A stretch of DNA of 64,000 bases from Gottschalkia purinilytica (GCF_001190785.1 NZ_LGSS01000012.1:1-64000); one strand, 5' to 3'; shown: positions 1 through 9,006, counted from the first letter of the stretch. Notes: a model not told the origin generated them from the sequence alone. Numbers and translations are program-made.

Positions 1-100
1 TCATAAACTGTCACCTTTTTCTCTTAACTTAGTGTCCAGTTTATTATACCATTTCACCCCAAATATTAGATTTTTTGTCTAACATTTGGGGTGCACTTCA
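1..100 (-). mobile_element. Left end of an IS3-family (IS150-like) insertion sequence, partial
   Basis: Read on the minus strand from base 100, the sequence starts TGAAGTGCACCCCAAATG and continues into GTTAGAC, which resembles the terminal inverted repeats of IS150-type elements (CACCCCAAA..GTTAGACA). A near-perfect 16-bp inverted repeat lies at about 55-93. At 15-10 there is an AAGGTGA ribosome binding site, and a minus-strand ATG at 4-2 leads out of the window, placed where orfA of such an element begins. The transposase itself is outside the window, so the family is inferred from the end sequence only. Confidence 0.5.
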
Positions 101-356
101 CTTAGCTGGCGGATATTTATTTTAAAATATAATATATGTAAAATAAATCTTATAGTTTAATAATGTAAACATTTTAATTGGTAGGATATAACTTCATATG
201 ATAAAATAGGCATGTATTATTTAAATATGTGGAAGGGCGTGATTACAATGACTAAAACATTGAATAAGATGAGGGAATACAAATAAGACTAAAGTATAAT
301 CATTATCTTATTATATTCTCTCAAAAAAATAATACTAAAAGTTAAGAGGAGAGAAT

Positions 357-1454
357 ATGAATAGAAAGATTACAGTTGTAAAAGGAGAAAAATCTTGGAT
401 AGAAAGTAATGCAATTGAACAACTTAAAAGAGTTTCAGAATTAGAGGGTATAGTCAAAGCTGTAGGATTACCTGATTTACATGTGGGAAAAATACCTGTT
501 GGGGCTAGCTTTGTAACAAAAGATATTATTTATCCACATATTATAGGAAATGATATAGGATGTGGTATGACTATTTTTTCAACAGATATAAGGAAAAATA
601 AATTTAAAATTGACAAAATAATTAAAAGACTAGAAAAGTTAAATGGAATTGAAAATGTAGATATTACAAAGTTTTTAAAAAATATAGATTTACCCTTTAA
701 AGAGAAACTAGGAACTATAGGTTCAGGCAACCATTTTGCAGAGTTTCAAGAAATTGACCAAGTATTTGATCATGAAACATTAAAGAATATTTCTATAGAC
801 AAGAATCAGATATATTTATTAGTACACAGTGGTTCAAGAAGTTATGGAGAATATATTTTGAAAAAGTACATTGAAAAATATTCATGTCAGAATGGATTAA
901 AAATAGATTGTGACGAATTTCAAGAATATTTAAATGAGCATAATAAAGCTGTAGACTTTGCAACTTTAAATAGAGAATTAATAGCATATAGAATTTTAAG
1001 TTGCATTAATGGAAAGGAACATAAAAAAATACTAGATAGTGTCCACAATGGTATAGAGAAAAAAGAAATAGATGGAGAAATATATTATATTCATAGAAAA
1101 GGAGCTACACCGTCAGACTTGGGATGTGTTGTGGTAGCAGGATCAAGAGGTTCAAAATCTTATATTGTAAAACCAAAGGATAATCTTATAGAATATGCAT
1201 TTTCTATTTCTCACGGAGCAGGTAGAAAATGGTCCCGTTTTGGGTGTAAAGAAAAACTTGAAAATATATATTCTAAAAAGTCTATAAGACAAAATAAATT
1301 AATTCATAATTTAATATGTAATGATAAGAATATAATATATGAGGAAGCTCCAGAAGCATATAAAAATATTGAAAGAGTAATAGAAGATATGATTGATGCA
1401 AAAATGATTAAACTTGTAGCTAGTTTAAATCCTATTATTACTTATAAAGTATGA
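357..1454 (+). CDS. RtcB-family RNA ligase (release factor H-coupled type)
   Basis: A 365-residue member of the RtcB family, which joins RNA 2',3'-cyclic phosphate (or 3'-phosphate) ends to 5'-OH ends using GTP and Mn2+. Visible family motifs are LPDLHVGKIPVGA (38-50), the metal-binding NDIGCG with Cys69, TIGSGNHFAEF, HSGSRSYGE and SHGAGR with His286, the expected guanylylated histidine. The length and motif variants fit the shorter RtcB subfamily usually paired with the release-factor-like gene prfH rather than the 480-residue archaeal type. No prfH is visible: upstream is only the IS end and non-coding sequence, downstream a marR gene. The ATG follows AAGAGGAGAGA. A hairpin with a U-poor tail follows at 1537. 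The family assignment is firm; the physiological substrate is unknown. Confidence 0.9.
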   Translation: MNRKITVVKGEKSWIESNAIEQLKRVSELEGIVKAVGLPDLHVGKIPVGASFVTKDIIYPHIIGNDIGCGMTIFSTDIRKNKFKIDKIIKRLEKLNGIENVDITKFLKNIDLPFKEKLGTIGSGNHFAEFQEIDQVFDHETLKNISIDKNQIYLLVHSGSRSYGEYILKKYIEKYSCQNGLKIDCDEFQEYLNEHNKAVDFATLNRELIAYRILSCINGKEHKKILDSVHNGIEKKEIDGEIYYIHRKGATPSDLGCVVVAGSRGSKSYIVKPKDNLIEYAFSISHGAGRKWSRFGCKEKLENIYSKKSIRQNKLIHNLICNDKNIIYEEAPEAYKNIERVIEDMIDAKMIKLVASLNPIITYKV

Positions 1455-1536
1455 TGTGTAGTAATATAGACTGTTATAATTTAATAGTTTTAAAGTTTTA
1501 TTTATATTATATTGTTAAATAGAGATATATTTAATT

Positions 1537-1568
1537 AATAACTCCTGTTTTGAACAGGAGTTATTTTA
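1537..1568 (+). terminator. Terminator after the RtcB-family gene
   Basis: A perfect 13-bp stem (1537-1549 with 1553-1565) closes a 3-nt loop and is followed by a short, weak U-rich stretch. Confidence 0.6.
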
Positions 1569-1615
1569 TAGAGTGTAATTTTTAATATGTACAAATTATT
1601 TATTTCATGATAATA

Positions 1616-1634
1616 TATTTCTATAATAGAAATA
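1616..1634 (+). promoter_or_regulatory. MarR-type operator upstream of the marR gene
   Basis: The perfect inverted repeat TATTTCTA-TAA-TAGAAATA sits immediately before the ribosome binding site of the marR gene. Its core is repeated in front of the next gene (2097-2109), suggesting autoregulation plus control of the acetyltransferase. Confidence 0.5.
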
Positions 1635-1647
1635 AGAGGTGTTTTTA

Positions 1648-2079
1648 GTGGAAAATATGGAGTTTGTTGATACTATGAGAACTTTGGAAGATATTTATGA
1701 AAAATATGAGAAAAGAGTAAGTATTCAGATTTCTAATGATGATTATAATAATCTAACTTATGCTGAAACAAGGACATTATATGCAATAGGATATCCAGAA
1801 GGAAAATACATGAAGCAAATTTCAGAAATCCTTGGTATAGCTTCTAATACAGCTACTGTAGCAGTTAATCGTTTAGAGAAAAAAGGTCTTGTGAAAAGAG
1901 AATTAGGGTTAGAAGATAAAAGACAGTTTTTAATTAGCCTTACAGAAGATGCAAAGAAGCTGTTGGATCAAGTAGATAAAATATTTATAGATGAAATGAA
2001 GCGGTTATTTGCACCTCTTTCTGATACGGAAATATTATTGTTAAAAAATCTTTTATTGAAAATTAACTCAAAGTACTAA
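1648..2079 (+). CDS. MarR-family transcriptional regulator
   Basis: A 143-residue winged-helix regulator. The HTH and wing are visible in the central part: YMKQISEILGIASNTATVAV as the recognition helix region, followed by NRLEKKGLVKRE and EDKRQFLISLT, the wing. Flanking helices form the usual dimer interface. I place the start at GTG 1648 because AGAGGT at 1635-1640 is seven bases upstream; the longer reading from GTG 1639 begins inside the ribosome binding site. A 19-bp palindrome overlaps the upstream region and a related one lies 3' of the gene before the acetyltransferase, so the regulator probably controls both genes. The ligand cannot be told. Confidence 0.85.
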   Translation: MENMEFVDTMRTLEDIYEKYEKRVSIQISNDDYNNLTYAETRTLYAIGYPEGKYMKQISEILGIASNTATVAVNRLEKKGLVKRELGLEDKRQFLISLTEDAKKLLDQVDKIFIDEMKRLFAPLSDTEILLLKNLLLKINSKY

Positions 2080-2096
2080 TTTTTTTAATACAATAC

Positions 2097-2109
2097 TTCT
2101 ATTATAGAA
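2097..2109 (+). promoter_or_regulatory. Second MarR-type operator, before the acetyltransferase
   Basis: TTCTATTATAGAA is palindromic and nearly the same as the core TTCTATAATAGAA of the site in front of marR. It lies between marR and the acetyltransferase gene. Confidence 0.4.
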
Positions 2110-2156
2110 TTATATTCCTAAAAAATTAAGAATTAAAAAGGATTAGGAGGATTCTT

Positions 2157-2777
2157 ATGGATGATTTAATATTTAGAGAGTTTAAGATGTCAGACTCTAA
2201 AGATTTATATAGTTTAATAGACTGTACTTGGGATTTTAATAGATTTATAGGTAATTCTGAAGATACAGCACTTGCTACAGAAATTTTTTTCCTTATAAGT
2301 TTATATTCATCAACTTATACACAAGTTATTGAAAATGATGGGAAAACTGTAGGACTACTATTTGGTAGAATAGATAAAGAATTTAATCTTTTGAAAAAGT
2401 TGAAGTGCAATTTTATAATATTAAGAAAATTAATTAGCTTTTTATTTAATAAAAATGAAAAATTATCATCATTTTCTGATTTAATTAAAAGGGGAAGAGA
2501 CCTTACATATATGCCAAAAAACTTAAAGAAGATGTTTGATGGAGAAATAACATTATTTGTTGTAGATTCTAGGTGTAGAGGAAAGGGAATTGGAAAATCT
2601 CTCATGAATAATTTTATAGATATATGTAGGGATAAGAATCTAAAAAAAACTTATCTATTTACAGATACAGAATGTAATTATGGTTTTTATGAAGCTTATG
2701 GTTTTAAAAGAATTAGAGAAAGAAACTATAAATATCGTATAAAAGACGGAGATATAAGCATAGGAAATTATATATAG
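2157..2777 (+). CDS. GNAT-family N-acetyltransferase
   Basis: A 206-residue protein of the GCN5-related acetyltransferase fold. The acetyl-CoA pyrophosphate-binding motif RCRGKGIG is at 139-146, preceded by the beta-strand TLFVVDS; a C-terminal FYEAYGFKRI segment is the usual last helix and strand of the fold. The roughly 60-residue insert between strands (about 70-130) is larger than in minimal GNATs. The ATG follows TTAGGAGG at good spacing. It lies 77 bases after marR with a matching operator between them, so it may modify the compound that MarR senses, or a resistance target. The substrate is unknown. Confidence 0.8.
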   Translation: MDDLIFREFKMSDSKDLYSLIDCTWDFNRFIGNSEDTALATEIFFLISLYSSTYTQVIENDGKTVGLLFGRIDKEFNLLKKLKCNFIILRKLISFLFNKNEKLSSFSDLIKRGRDLTYMPKNLKKMFDGEITLFVVDSRCRGKGIGKSLMNNFIDICRDKNLKKTYLFTDTECNYGFYEAYGFKRIRERNYKYRIKDGDISIGNYI

Positions 2778-2957
2778 TTTAGCACTATAGAATATGTTTT
2801 ATTTTAAGTTAATTAACATAATGGGTTAATTTATACATTGTTTAATAGTATATAGTTTAATATATAAAGTTATATTATATTTCATATTTATTATTAAAAA
2901 ATATAATATAAATATTATCATCAAATTTATATCATCGTCATATACTGTACTGAGTGT

Positions 2958-2986
2958 TTGACAATATCAAGGTAATGTGATATTTT
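2958..2986 (+). promoter_or_regulatory. SigA-type promoter for the parvulin gene
   Basis: TTGACA (2958-2963) and TATTTT (2981-2986) are separated by 17 bases, about 70 bases upstream of the start codon. Confidence 0.5.
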
Positions 2987-3056
2987 CAAAATAAAATAAA
3001 AATAAAACTGCAATAACATTTGGTATTGTATGTTTTAAAAAGGGAGAATTTAGATT

Positions 3057-3809
3057 ATGAGTGAAAATAAAGTATTAGCAGTAGTGAATGGTAAAGAAAT
3101 AACAGAACAAGACGTACAAACTCTTTTAACAAACTTAGGAGAACAAGTAGCAATGCAAATACAATCACAACCTGATGGTAAGAACAGGCTTGTGCACGAA
3201 TTAATCAATCAAGAATTAATGTACTTAAATGCTATTGATAATAGTTTGGATAAAGATGAATATTTCGTATCAGAATTAGAAAAAACTAAGAAAAATCTTT
3301 TAATACAATACTCTGTTAATAAACTTATAGGTGATGTGTCTGCTACAGATGAAGATGTAGTTAAATATTATGATGAAAATAAAGAAAAATTTAAACAACC
3401 AGAAACTATCAGAGCTAGCCATATACTAGTTAAAGATGAAGAAGAAGCAAAAAATATAATAAGTAAATTAAATGAAGGACTTTCTTTTGAAGAAGTAGCT
3501 AAAGAAAAATCTGAATGTCCATCAAAAGATAGAGGTGGAGATTTAGGATACTTTGCTAGAGGTAGTATGGTACCTGAATTTGAAGAAGCTGCTTTCAAAC
3601 TTGAGAAAGATGAAATAAGTGAGCCTGTAAAAACTCAATTTGGATATCATATAATTAAGCTAAATGATAGAAAAGAAGCTGGTATCAGTCCTTTAGAAGA
3701 AGTTAAGCAACAAATTACTCAACAAGTTACTAACTTAAAGCAACAAGATAAATACTTAAGCAAAACTAATGAACTTAAAGATAAATATAAAGTAGAAATA
3801 AACTTATAA
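3057..3809 (+). CDS. Parvulin-type peptidyl-prolyl cis-trans isomerase
   Basis: A 250-residue foldase with an N-terminal SurA/trigger-like helical region (1-110) and one rotamase domain at about 117-208, recognised by RASHILVKDEEEA, GGDLGYFARGSMVPEFEEAAF and TQFGYHIIKL. A Lys/Gln-rich helical tail follows. Unlike PrsA it has no signal peptide or lipobox: the protein begins MSENKVLAVVNGKEIT, which is where the mature part of PrsA/SurA homologues normally starts, so it is probably cytoplasmic. It stands alone between its own promoter and a strong terminator. It catalyses prolyl isomerisation during folding; the client proteins are unknown. Confidence 0.88.
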   Translation: MSENKVLAVVNGKEITEQDVQTLLTNLGEQVAMQIQSQPDGKNRLVHELINQELMYLNAIDNSLDKDEYFVSELEKTKKNLLIQYSVNKLIGDVSATDEDVVKYYDENKEKFKQPETIRASHILVKDEEEAKNIISKLNEGLSFEEVAKEKSECPSKDRGGDLGYFARGSMVPEFEEAAFKLEKDEISEPVKTQFGYHIIKLNDRKEAGISPLEEVKQQITQQVTNLKQQDKYLSKTNELKDKYKVEINL

Positions 3810-3895
3810 ATATAGAAGATATAGATAGAATTTTAAGTTATTAAAAAATAATTCTATATACTAGATATTTTTATATTAAATATGCTAAATTAGAT

Positions 3896-3940
3896 AAAAG
3901 CAAAATTTCATTATAAACTTATAATGAAATTTTGCTTTTT
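3896..3940 (+). terminator. Terminator after the parvulin gene
   Basis: A perfect long stem (AAAAGCAAAATTTCATTATA paired with its complement) with a 4-nt loop runs into a T-run. Confidence 0.9.
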
Positions 3941-4060
3941 TATTTTTGAAAGTATATTAAAAAATATATTAAATATATAATAGTGAATTTTAAAAAATTG
4001 TATAGAATGATAGTATTTGTTAATATGAAAAAATTTATCATAGAAAAATTCTATTATAAG

Positions 4061-4074
4061 TGCAATCGTTTTCA
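4061..4074 (+). promoter_or_regulatory. Candidate CcpA catabolite-repression (cre) site
   Basis: TGCAATCGTTTTCA differs from the cre consensus TGWAANCGNTNWCA only at the third base. It lies about 50 bases before the ATPase gene of a sugar-type ABC importer, where catabolite repression would be expected. A LacI-family local repressor site is an alternative reading. Confidence 0.45.
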
Positions 4075-4122
4075 TGCTAGAATAAAAGTTGGTGTTAATA
4101 ATAATGACTACAAGGTGATTTC

Positions 4123-5196
4123 ATGAAGATAACAATAAAAAATCTTACGAAGAAATTTAAAGATGTAGTAGCAGTAAATGAATTGAGTGTAGATATAAAC
4201 GATGGGGAATTAGTGACTTTTCTAGGCCCAAGTGGATGTGGAAAAAGCACTACCTTGTTTACTTTAGCTGGACTTTATAGCCAAGATAGTGGTGAGATAT
4301 ACTTTGACGATATTTTAGTAAATGATATAGATACAGAGAAGCGAAATATAGGTATGGTTTTTCAGAACTATGCACTATATCCACATATGACAATTCTTAA
4401 AAATATTATGTTCCCTTTAACTATGATGAAAATATCAAAAAAACAGGCTAGAGATAATGTAGATGAAGTAGTTGAATTACTTAAAATAAAAGAATTACTA
4501 AATAGAAAACCAAATCAGCTATCAGGAGGACAACAACAAAGAGTGGCTATAGCACGAGCATTAGTGAAAAAGCCAAGTGTTCTACTTATGGATGAGCCCT
4601 TGTCTAATCTTGATGCAAAACTAAGATTACAAACAAGAGAAGAAATTAGAAAACTACAGAAAAAGCTAAATATAACTACTATCTTTGTCACACACGATCA
4701 AGATGAAGCAGCTAGTATATCAGATAAAATATTATTGATGAATAAAGGTAAATTACAACAGTATGATGAGCCAAGAAATATTTATGATAATCCTAACAAC
4801 TTATTTACAGCAAAATTTATAGGGAGTGCCCCTATAAATACTTTTGAAATACATAAAATAGACGAGAAATGCTATATTCACAATACGAATATTGAAATTA
4901 ATATTGAAGAAGATCAGTTTAAAAATACTTTAAGTGCAAGATTAATAGGGGCAATAAGACCTGAGGATTTAGTAGTTTGCTCTAAAGAAGAAAGTCACTT
5001 TAGTGCTATTTTAGATCAAATACAGATGATAGGAAAAGATAATTTATTAGTATTTAATTTAAATGAATATAAATTTAGATGTTTCACTTCACCTGAATAT
5101 AAGATATCTCAAGGGGATAGAGTTTATTTAAAGATAAGAAAGGACAAGCTACATATTTTTAACAGCGAGACATTTAACAATATTAAGCTTCAATAG
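4123..5196 (+). CDS. ABC importer ATPase, UgpC/MsmK type
   Basis: The 357-residue ATP-hydrolysing subunit of a carbohydrate-uptake (CUT1) importer. Walker A is GPSGCGKST (35-43), Q-loop VFQNYALYPHMT, signature LSGGQQQR (133-140) and Walker B LLMDEP (154-159). A C-terminal regulatory extension from about residue 240 has the MalK/UgpC-type OB-fold region. The gene starts a four-gene operon (ATPase, two permeases, binding lipoprotein) with 8-29 base gaps. A candidate cre site lies just upstream, which agrees with a sugar or polyol phosphate substrate. Which sugar cannot be read from the sequence. Confidence 0.92.
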   Translation: MKITIKNLTKKFKDVVAVNELSVDINDGELVTFLGPSGCGKSTTLFTLAGLYSQDSGEIYFDDILVNDIDTEKRNIGMVFQNYALYPHMTILKNIMFPLTMMKISKKQARDNVDEVVELLKIKELLNRKPNQLSGGQQQRVAIARALVKKPSVLLMDEPLSNLDAKLRLQTREEIRKLQKKLNITTIFVTHDQDEAASISDKILLMNKGKLQQYDEPRNIYDNPNNLFTAKFIGSAPINTFEIHKIDEKCYIHNTNIEINIEEDQFKNTLSARLIGAIRPEDLVVCSKEESHFSAILDQIQMIGKDNLLVFNLNEYKFRCFTSPEYKISQGDRVYLKIRKDKLHIFNSETFNNIKLQ

Positions 5197-5204
5197 GTGA
5201 TTAC

Positions 5205-6098
5205 ATGAAAAAAAGTAAAGAGATAAAAAATTTTTTGAAAGGAATGCTATACCTTGCTCCTACATTTATAATATTAGGAATATTTCAGATATATCCTATT
5301 ATTAAAGCATTAGCAATGAGCTTTTATACCAAGTATAACTATTTTAAGCATATTGTATTTGAATATGGACTTGATAATTATATTAGTATTTTTAAAGATG
5401 ATAACTTTATATTAGCTATGAAAAATACTTTTATATTTGTATTAGGAGTAGTACCACTATCAATTATTATAGCTACTTTTTTAGCCATGATACTTAATTC
5501 AAATATACTCTTTAAAAAGTTCTTTAATAGTGTACTTTTTTTACCATTTGTGACTAGTACAGTAGCCGTATCAGCAGTTTGGAGATGGATATTTCATTCT
5601 GAATACGGTATATTGAATCACTTTCTTGGCTTATTTGGAATTGATCCTATTAAGTGGTTAATTGATCCTAAATGGGCAATGGTAAGTTTAATTATTCTAA
5701 GCATATGGAAAACATTGGGATACAATATATTGATTATATTAACAGGATTACAAAATATCGATAATCAATATTACAATGCAGCTAAGATAGATTCTGCTAA
5801 TGCATGGAATAGATTCATACATATAACACTTCCATTGCTGTCACCAACAATTTTTTTTGTAATGATTACGTCTCTTATAGGAGCATTTAAGGTATTTAGT
5901 GAAGTATATGCATTATTTCACAAGATGCCAGGGCCTGTAAATTCTTGTTTAACAATGGTCTACTACATATACGACAAATTAGCAAATCAATTTTCTTATG
6001 GTATAGCTTCAGCAGCTTCTGTAGTGTTATTTGCTATTATATTAGTAATTACCATTGTTCAATTATACATAGGTAGAAAAATGGTTCACTATAAATAA
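5205..6098 (+). CDS. ABC importer permease, UgpA/MalF type
   Basis: A 297-residue inner-membrane subunit with six predicted transmembrane helices. The EAA loop that contacts the ATPase reads YNAAKIDSANAWNRFIHITL, followed by PLLSPT. It follows the ATPase gene by eight bases and precedes the second permease by ten, so the two permeases presumably form the translocation pore. The N-terminal helix starting LKGMLYLAPTFIILGIF is typical of the UgpA/MsmF branch. Confidence 0.92.
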   Translation: MKKSKEIKNFLKGMLYLAPTFIILGIFQIYPIIKALAMSFYTKYNYFKHIVFEYGLDNYISIFKDDNFILAMKNTFIFVLGVVPLSIIIATFLAMILNSNILFKKFFNSVLFLPFVTSTVAVSAVWRWIFHSEYGILNHFLGLFGIDPIKWLIDPKWAMVSLIILSIWKTLGYNILIILTGLQNIDNQYYNAAKIDSANAWNRFIHITLPLLSPTIFFVMITSLIGAFKVFSEVYALFHKMPGPVNSCLTMVYYIYDKLANQFSYGIASAASVVLFAIILVITIVQLYIGRKMVHYK

Positions 6099-6108
6099 GG
6101 AGTTAAAA

Positions 6109-6933
6109 ATGAAGAAGATAAAGATACTTAATGTACTTTCATATACTATTTTAATAGCTGGATGTGTTATTACACTTTTGCCTTTTATTTGGATGCTAAG
6201 TACATCTTTTAAAGGGTCAGGTGAGATATACATATTACCACCAAAATTTATACCAGATACCTTTAACTGGGGAAATTATAATGAAGTATTTAATAGAGTT
6301 CCTATGAAAACTTACTTTATAAATAGCTTAGTAGTTACTTTTATTGTTACTATAGGTACACTTATTACGTCAATTTTAGCAGCTTTTGCTTTTTCAAGGA
6401 TTCAATTTAAGGGGAGAGATATAATCTTTGCTATTCTTTTAGGAACGATGATGGTACCTGGTGAAATGTTAATAGCACCAAACTTTGTAACATTATCAAA
6501 GCTTAATCTTATAAACACGAGACCAGCACTATACATACCTTGGCTTGCAAGTGTATCTTCAATATTCTTTGTAAGACAATTTTTTCTTACAGTACCAGAA
6601 GAATTATACCATGCAGCTAAAGTAGATGGTTGTAGTGATTTTAAATATATGATAAAGATTATGGTTCCTTTTTCAAAACCAGCACTTATAACAGTGGGGT
6701 TACTTAAGATAATATACAGTTGGAATGAATTTTTATGGCCATTACTTATGACTAGTACACCTGATAAAAGAACACTTCCTGTAGGATTAACTAACTTTAT
6801 GACAGAAGCAGGAGCACATTATAACTTGCTTATGGCATATTCCAGTATAGTTATTATACCTATTATTGGTATTTATATATTTTTACAAAAGTATATTATG
6901 AGTGGTGTAACAAGGGCTGGAATTAAGGGATAA
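6109..6933 (+). CDS. ABC importer permease, UgpE/MalG type
   Basis: A 274-residue partner permease with six predicted transmembrane segments and an EAA loop reading YHAAKVDGCSDFKYMIKIMV then PFSKPAL. The early LLPFIWMLSTSFK and the terminal QKYIMSGVTRAGIKG are hallmarks of MalG/UgpE-type proteins. It starts behind AAGGAG ten bases after the first permease and is followed by the substrate-binding lipoprotein gene. Confidence 0.92.
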   Translation: MKKIKILNVLSYTILIAGCVITLLPFIWMLSTSFKGSGEIYILPPKFIPDTFNWGNYNEVFNRVPMKTYFINSLVVTFIVTIGTLITSILAAFAFSRIQFKGRDIIFAILLGTMMVPGEMLIAPNFVTLSKLNLINTRPALYIPWLASVSSIFFVRQFFLTVPEELYHAAKVDGCSDFKYMIKIMVPFSKPALITVGLLKIIYSWNEFLWPLLMTSTPDKRTLPVGLTNFMTEAGAHYNLLMAYSSIVIIPIIGIYIFLQKYIMSGVTRAGIKG

Positions 6934-6962
6934 TAATAAGAAACAAAAGGGGGAAATATGAC

Positions 6963-8285
6963 ATGAAAAGAATTTTATCACTATTTTTAGTAATAGCTAT
7001 GGTGGTAGGAATGGTAGGCTGTAATAAACAGCAAGAAACTAATACTAAAGATGTAGGACAAGCGCAAAACAAATCTACAAAACCTGTAGAAATTGAGTTT
7101 TGGCATGCTTTAGCAGATGAAAATGGAGAAGTGTTACAATCATTAGTTGATAAGTTTAATAAACAAAATCCTAATATAAAGGTAAAAGCAGTATTCCAAG
7201 GACACTATAAAGAATTATTTGAAAAACTCAATGGAGCTGCACAAGCAGGAAATTTACCAACATTATCAATGATATATTGTAATAGACTTTCAGCATATGT
7301 CCTAAATGATTTAGTACAAGAATTAGATCCATACATATTTGACAAGAAAATTGGAATGGATAAAAAAATATGGGAGGACATTCCGAAACCTCTTAGAGAT
7401 AATGGTATGTGGAATGGAAAACACTTTTCTCTTCCATTTAATAAAAGTGCTTACTTAATGTATTATAACGTAGATGCACTTAAAGAAGCTGGAGTAGAAG
7501 TTCCTACTACTTGGGAAGAGCTGAAGGAAGCTGGTAAAAAGTTATCTAAAGATGGAAAAAAAGGAATAGCTTTCAATAAAAGTGTTGGGGTAGATTTTAG
7601 TTACTGGGTAGAACAAGCAGGTGGACACATATATGATGAAAAAACAGATACTATATTAATAGACACTCCAGAGACTAAAAAGGCTTATGAGTTTATAGTT
7701 GGAATGGTAAAAGAGGGAATTGGAAAGGTAGCATTTGAAGATGGATACATAACAGGTCCTATGTCAAGAGGAGAGTCTTTCATAGGATTTGCGACATCTT
7801 CAAATCTGCCTGAAATGGAAGAAGCTTGTAAAGAAACAGGAGTAAATTGGGCAGTAGCAGAACTGCCAAAAGGAGAAAAGCAAGCATCACTATTTGCAGG
7901 TACAGATATAACTATGTTTAATACATCAACAGATGAACAAAAGAAAGCTGCTTGGGAGTTTATGAAGTTCTGGTTTGCAGAAGAAACTACAACGGAATGG
8001 GGAATTAAGTCAGGATATTTACCTATGACTAATTCATCAACAAGGTCTGATAAATTCCAAGAATTCTTGAAAACGGACTCATCGAAAAAGGTAGCTCTTG
8101 ATCAGTTTTCTTATGCATATCAAGATCCAAAAGTTTTAAATGGATATGCAATTCATAAAAATATGCAAGAGGCATTAGAAGAGATATTATCAGGTAAAAA
8201 GACTATTGAACAGGCGTTAAAGGATGCACAGCAAAATACAAGAAAAGAACTAGATGAAGCTAAGAAGAGTTTCGCCAAAGAATAA
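6963..8285 (+). CDS. Sugar ABC importer substrate-binding lipoprotein
   Basis: A 440-residue family 1 extracellular binding protein. A type II signal peptide ends in VGMVGC, so Cys20 is the lipidated residue. The mature protein has features of UgpB/MalE-like receptors: IEFWHALADENGEVLQSLVDKF at the N-lobe, YYNVDALKEAGVEVPTTWEEL, and AWEFMKFW in the C-lobe. Tryptophans such as those in WGIKSGYLPM are expected to stack on the sugar. It is the last gene of the operon and is followed by a terminator. The substrate may be glycerol-3-phosphate or an oligosaccharide; the sequence does not decide. Confidence 0.9.
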   Translation: MKRILSLFLVIAMVVGMVGCNKQQETNTKDVGQAQNKSTKPVEIEFWHALADENGEVLQSLVDKFNKQNPNIKVKAVFQGHYKELFEKLNGAAQAGNLPTLSMIYCNRLSAYVLNDLVQELDPYIFDKKIGMDKKIWEDIPKPLRDNGMWNGKHFSLPFNKSAYLMYYNVDALKEAGVEVPTTWEELKEAGKKLSKDGKKGIAFNKSVGVDFSYWVEQAGGHIYDEKTDTILIDTPETKKAYEFIVGMVKEGIGKVAFEDGYITGPMSRGESFIGFATSSNLPEMEEACKETGVNWAVAELPKGEKQASLFAGTDITMFNTSTDEQKKAAWEFMKFWFAEETTTEWGIKSGYLPMTNSSTRSDKFQEFLKTDSSKKVALDQFSYAYQDPKVLNGYAIHKNMQEALEEILSGKKTIEQALKDAQQNTRKELDEAKKSFAKE

Positions 8286-8293
8286 TATTTACA

Positions 8294-8326
8294 AGGGATG
8301 ATGCTAAAAACATCATCCCTGTTTTA
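8294..8326 (+). terminator. Terminator of the sugar ABC operon
   Basis: AGGGATGATG pairs perfectly with CATCATCCCT across a 7-nt loop, followed by GTTTT. Confidence 0.8.
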
Positions 8327-8346
8327 TAAAATAGGAGGATGGATAG

Positions 8347-8901
8347 ATGAAAAAAAGATCTAAAATGGTTTTAGTTTCTCATTGTATACTAAATCCTTGT
8401 TCAAAAGTTGAAGGAGTTAAAAAAGATACTTCATATAATTTAAAGTTAGTAAAATATTTTATGAAAAATGATATAGGTATAATACAATTACCGTGTCCAG
8501 AAATGTATATGTATGGATCGAAACGTTGGGGTCATGTAAAAAATCAATTTGATACTAGATTTTTTAGAGAACAATCTAAAGAATTGCTAAATCCTTTAAT
8601 AAGCCAGATAACTGATTATGTAGAGAATGATTATGAGATTATTGGTGTAATAGGGATAAATGGAAGTCCAAGCTGTGGGATTAATAAAGTATGTACAGGA
8701 GAAACATGGGGAGGAGAATTCAGAAACTTAGACATAGTAAATAGAAAAGTTAAAGAATTAGTGTATTCTGATGGTAGTGGTGTTTTTATGGAAGTATTAA
8801 TGGAATCTCTTAGATATTACGATATAGATGTTCCTTTTTATCCTATAGAGGAATTTAATCCAGATGATATGATAAATGAAACAATAAGTAGAATTATATA
8901 A
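8347..8901 (+). CDS. TudS-related putative desulfidase (CD3072-like family)
   Basis: A 184-residue protein related to DUF523/TudS enzymes, which use a [4Fe-4S] cluster held by three cysteines to remove sulfur from 2-thiouracil-type substrates. Candidate ligands are Cys13 (in SHCILNP), Cys50 (in LPCPEM) and Cys110 (in NGSPSCG); Cys18 and Cys116 are extra. The overall pattern matches the clostridial family represented by C. difficile CD3072, whose relatives are associated with an ECF transporter S component; two ECF S components occur in this window at 37-38.3 kb. The start follows ATAGGAGGATGGAT. It sits alone after the sugar operon terminator. The actual substrate is not known. Confidence 0.7.
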   Translation: MKKRSKMVLVSHCILNPCSKVEGVKKDTSYNLKLVKYFMKNDIGIIQLPCPEMYMYGSKRWGHVKNQFDTRFFREQSKELLNPLISQITDYVENDYEIIGVIGINGSPSCGINKVCTGETWGGEFRNLDIVNRKVKELVYSDGSGVFMEVLMESLRYYDIDVPFYPIEEFNPDDMINETISRII

Positions 8902-9006
8902 TAAATTTAACTTTTCACCTTATAATGAAAGGGTAGAATACCATATAATAGGATATACTTTATTTTATAGAGGGTTTACTAAACTAAATGTTAGAAGGTG
9001 AAATTT

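Noticed and set aside
249-287. 12-codon ORF between the IS end and the RtcB-family gene
   Set aside because: Weak ribosome binding context, no recognisable product and too short to support; it may be a fragment of a lost gene.
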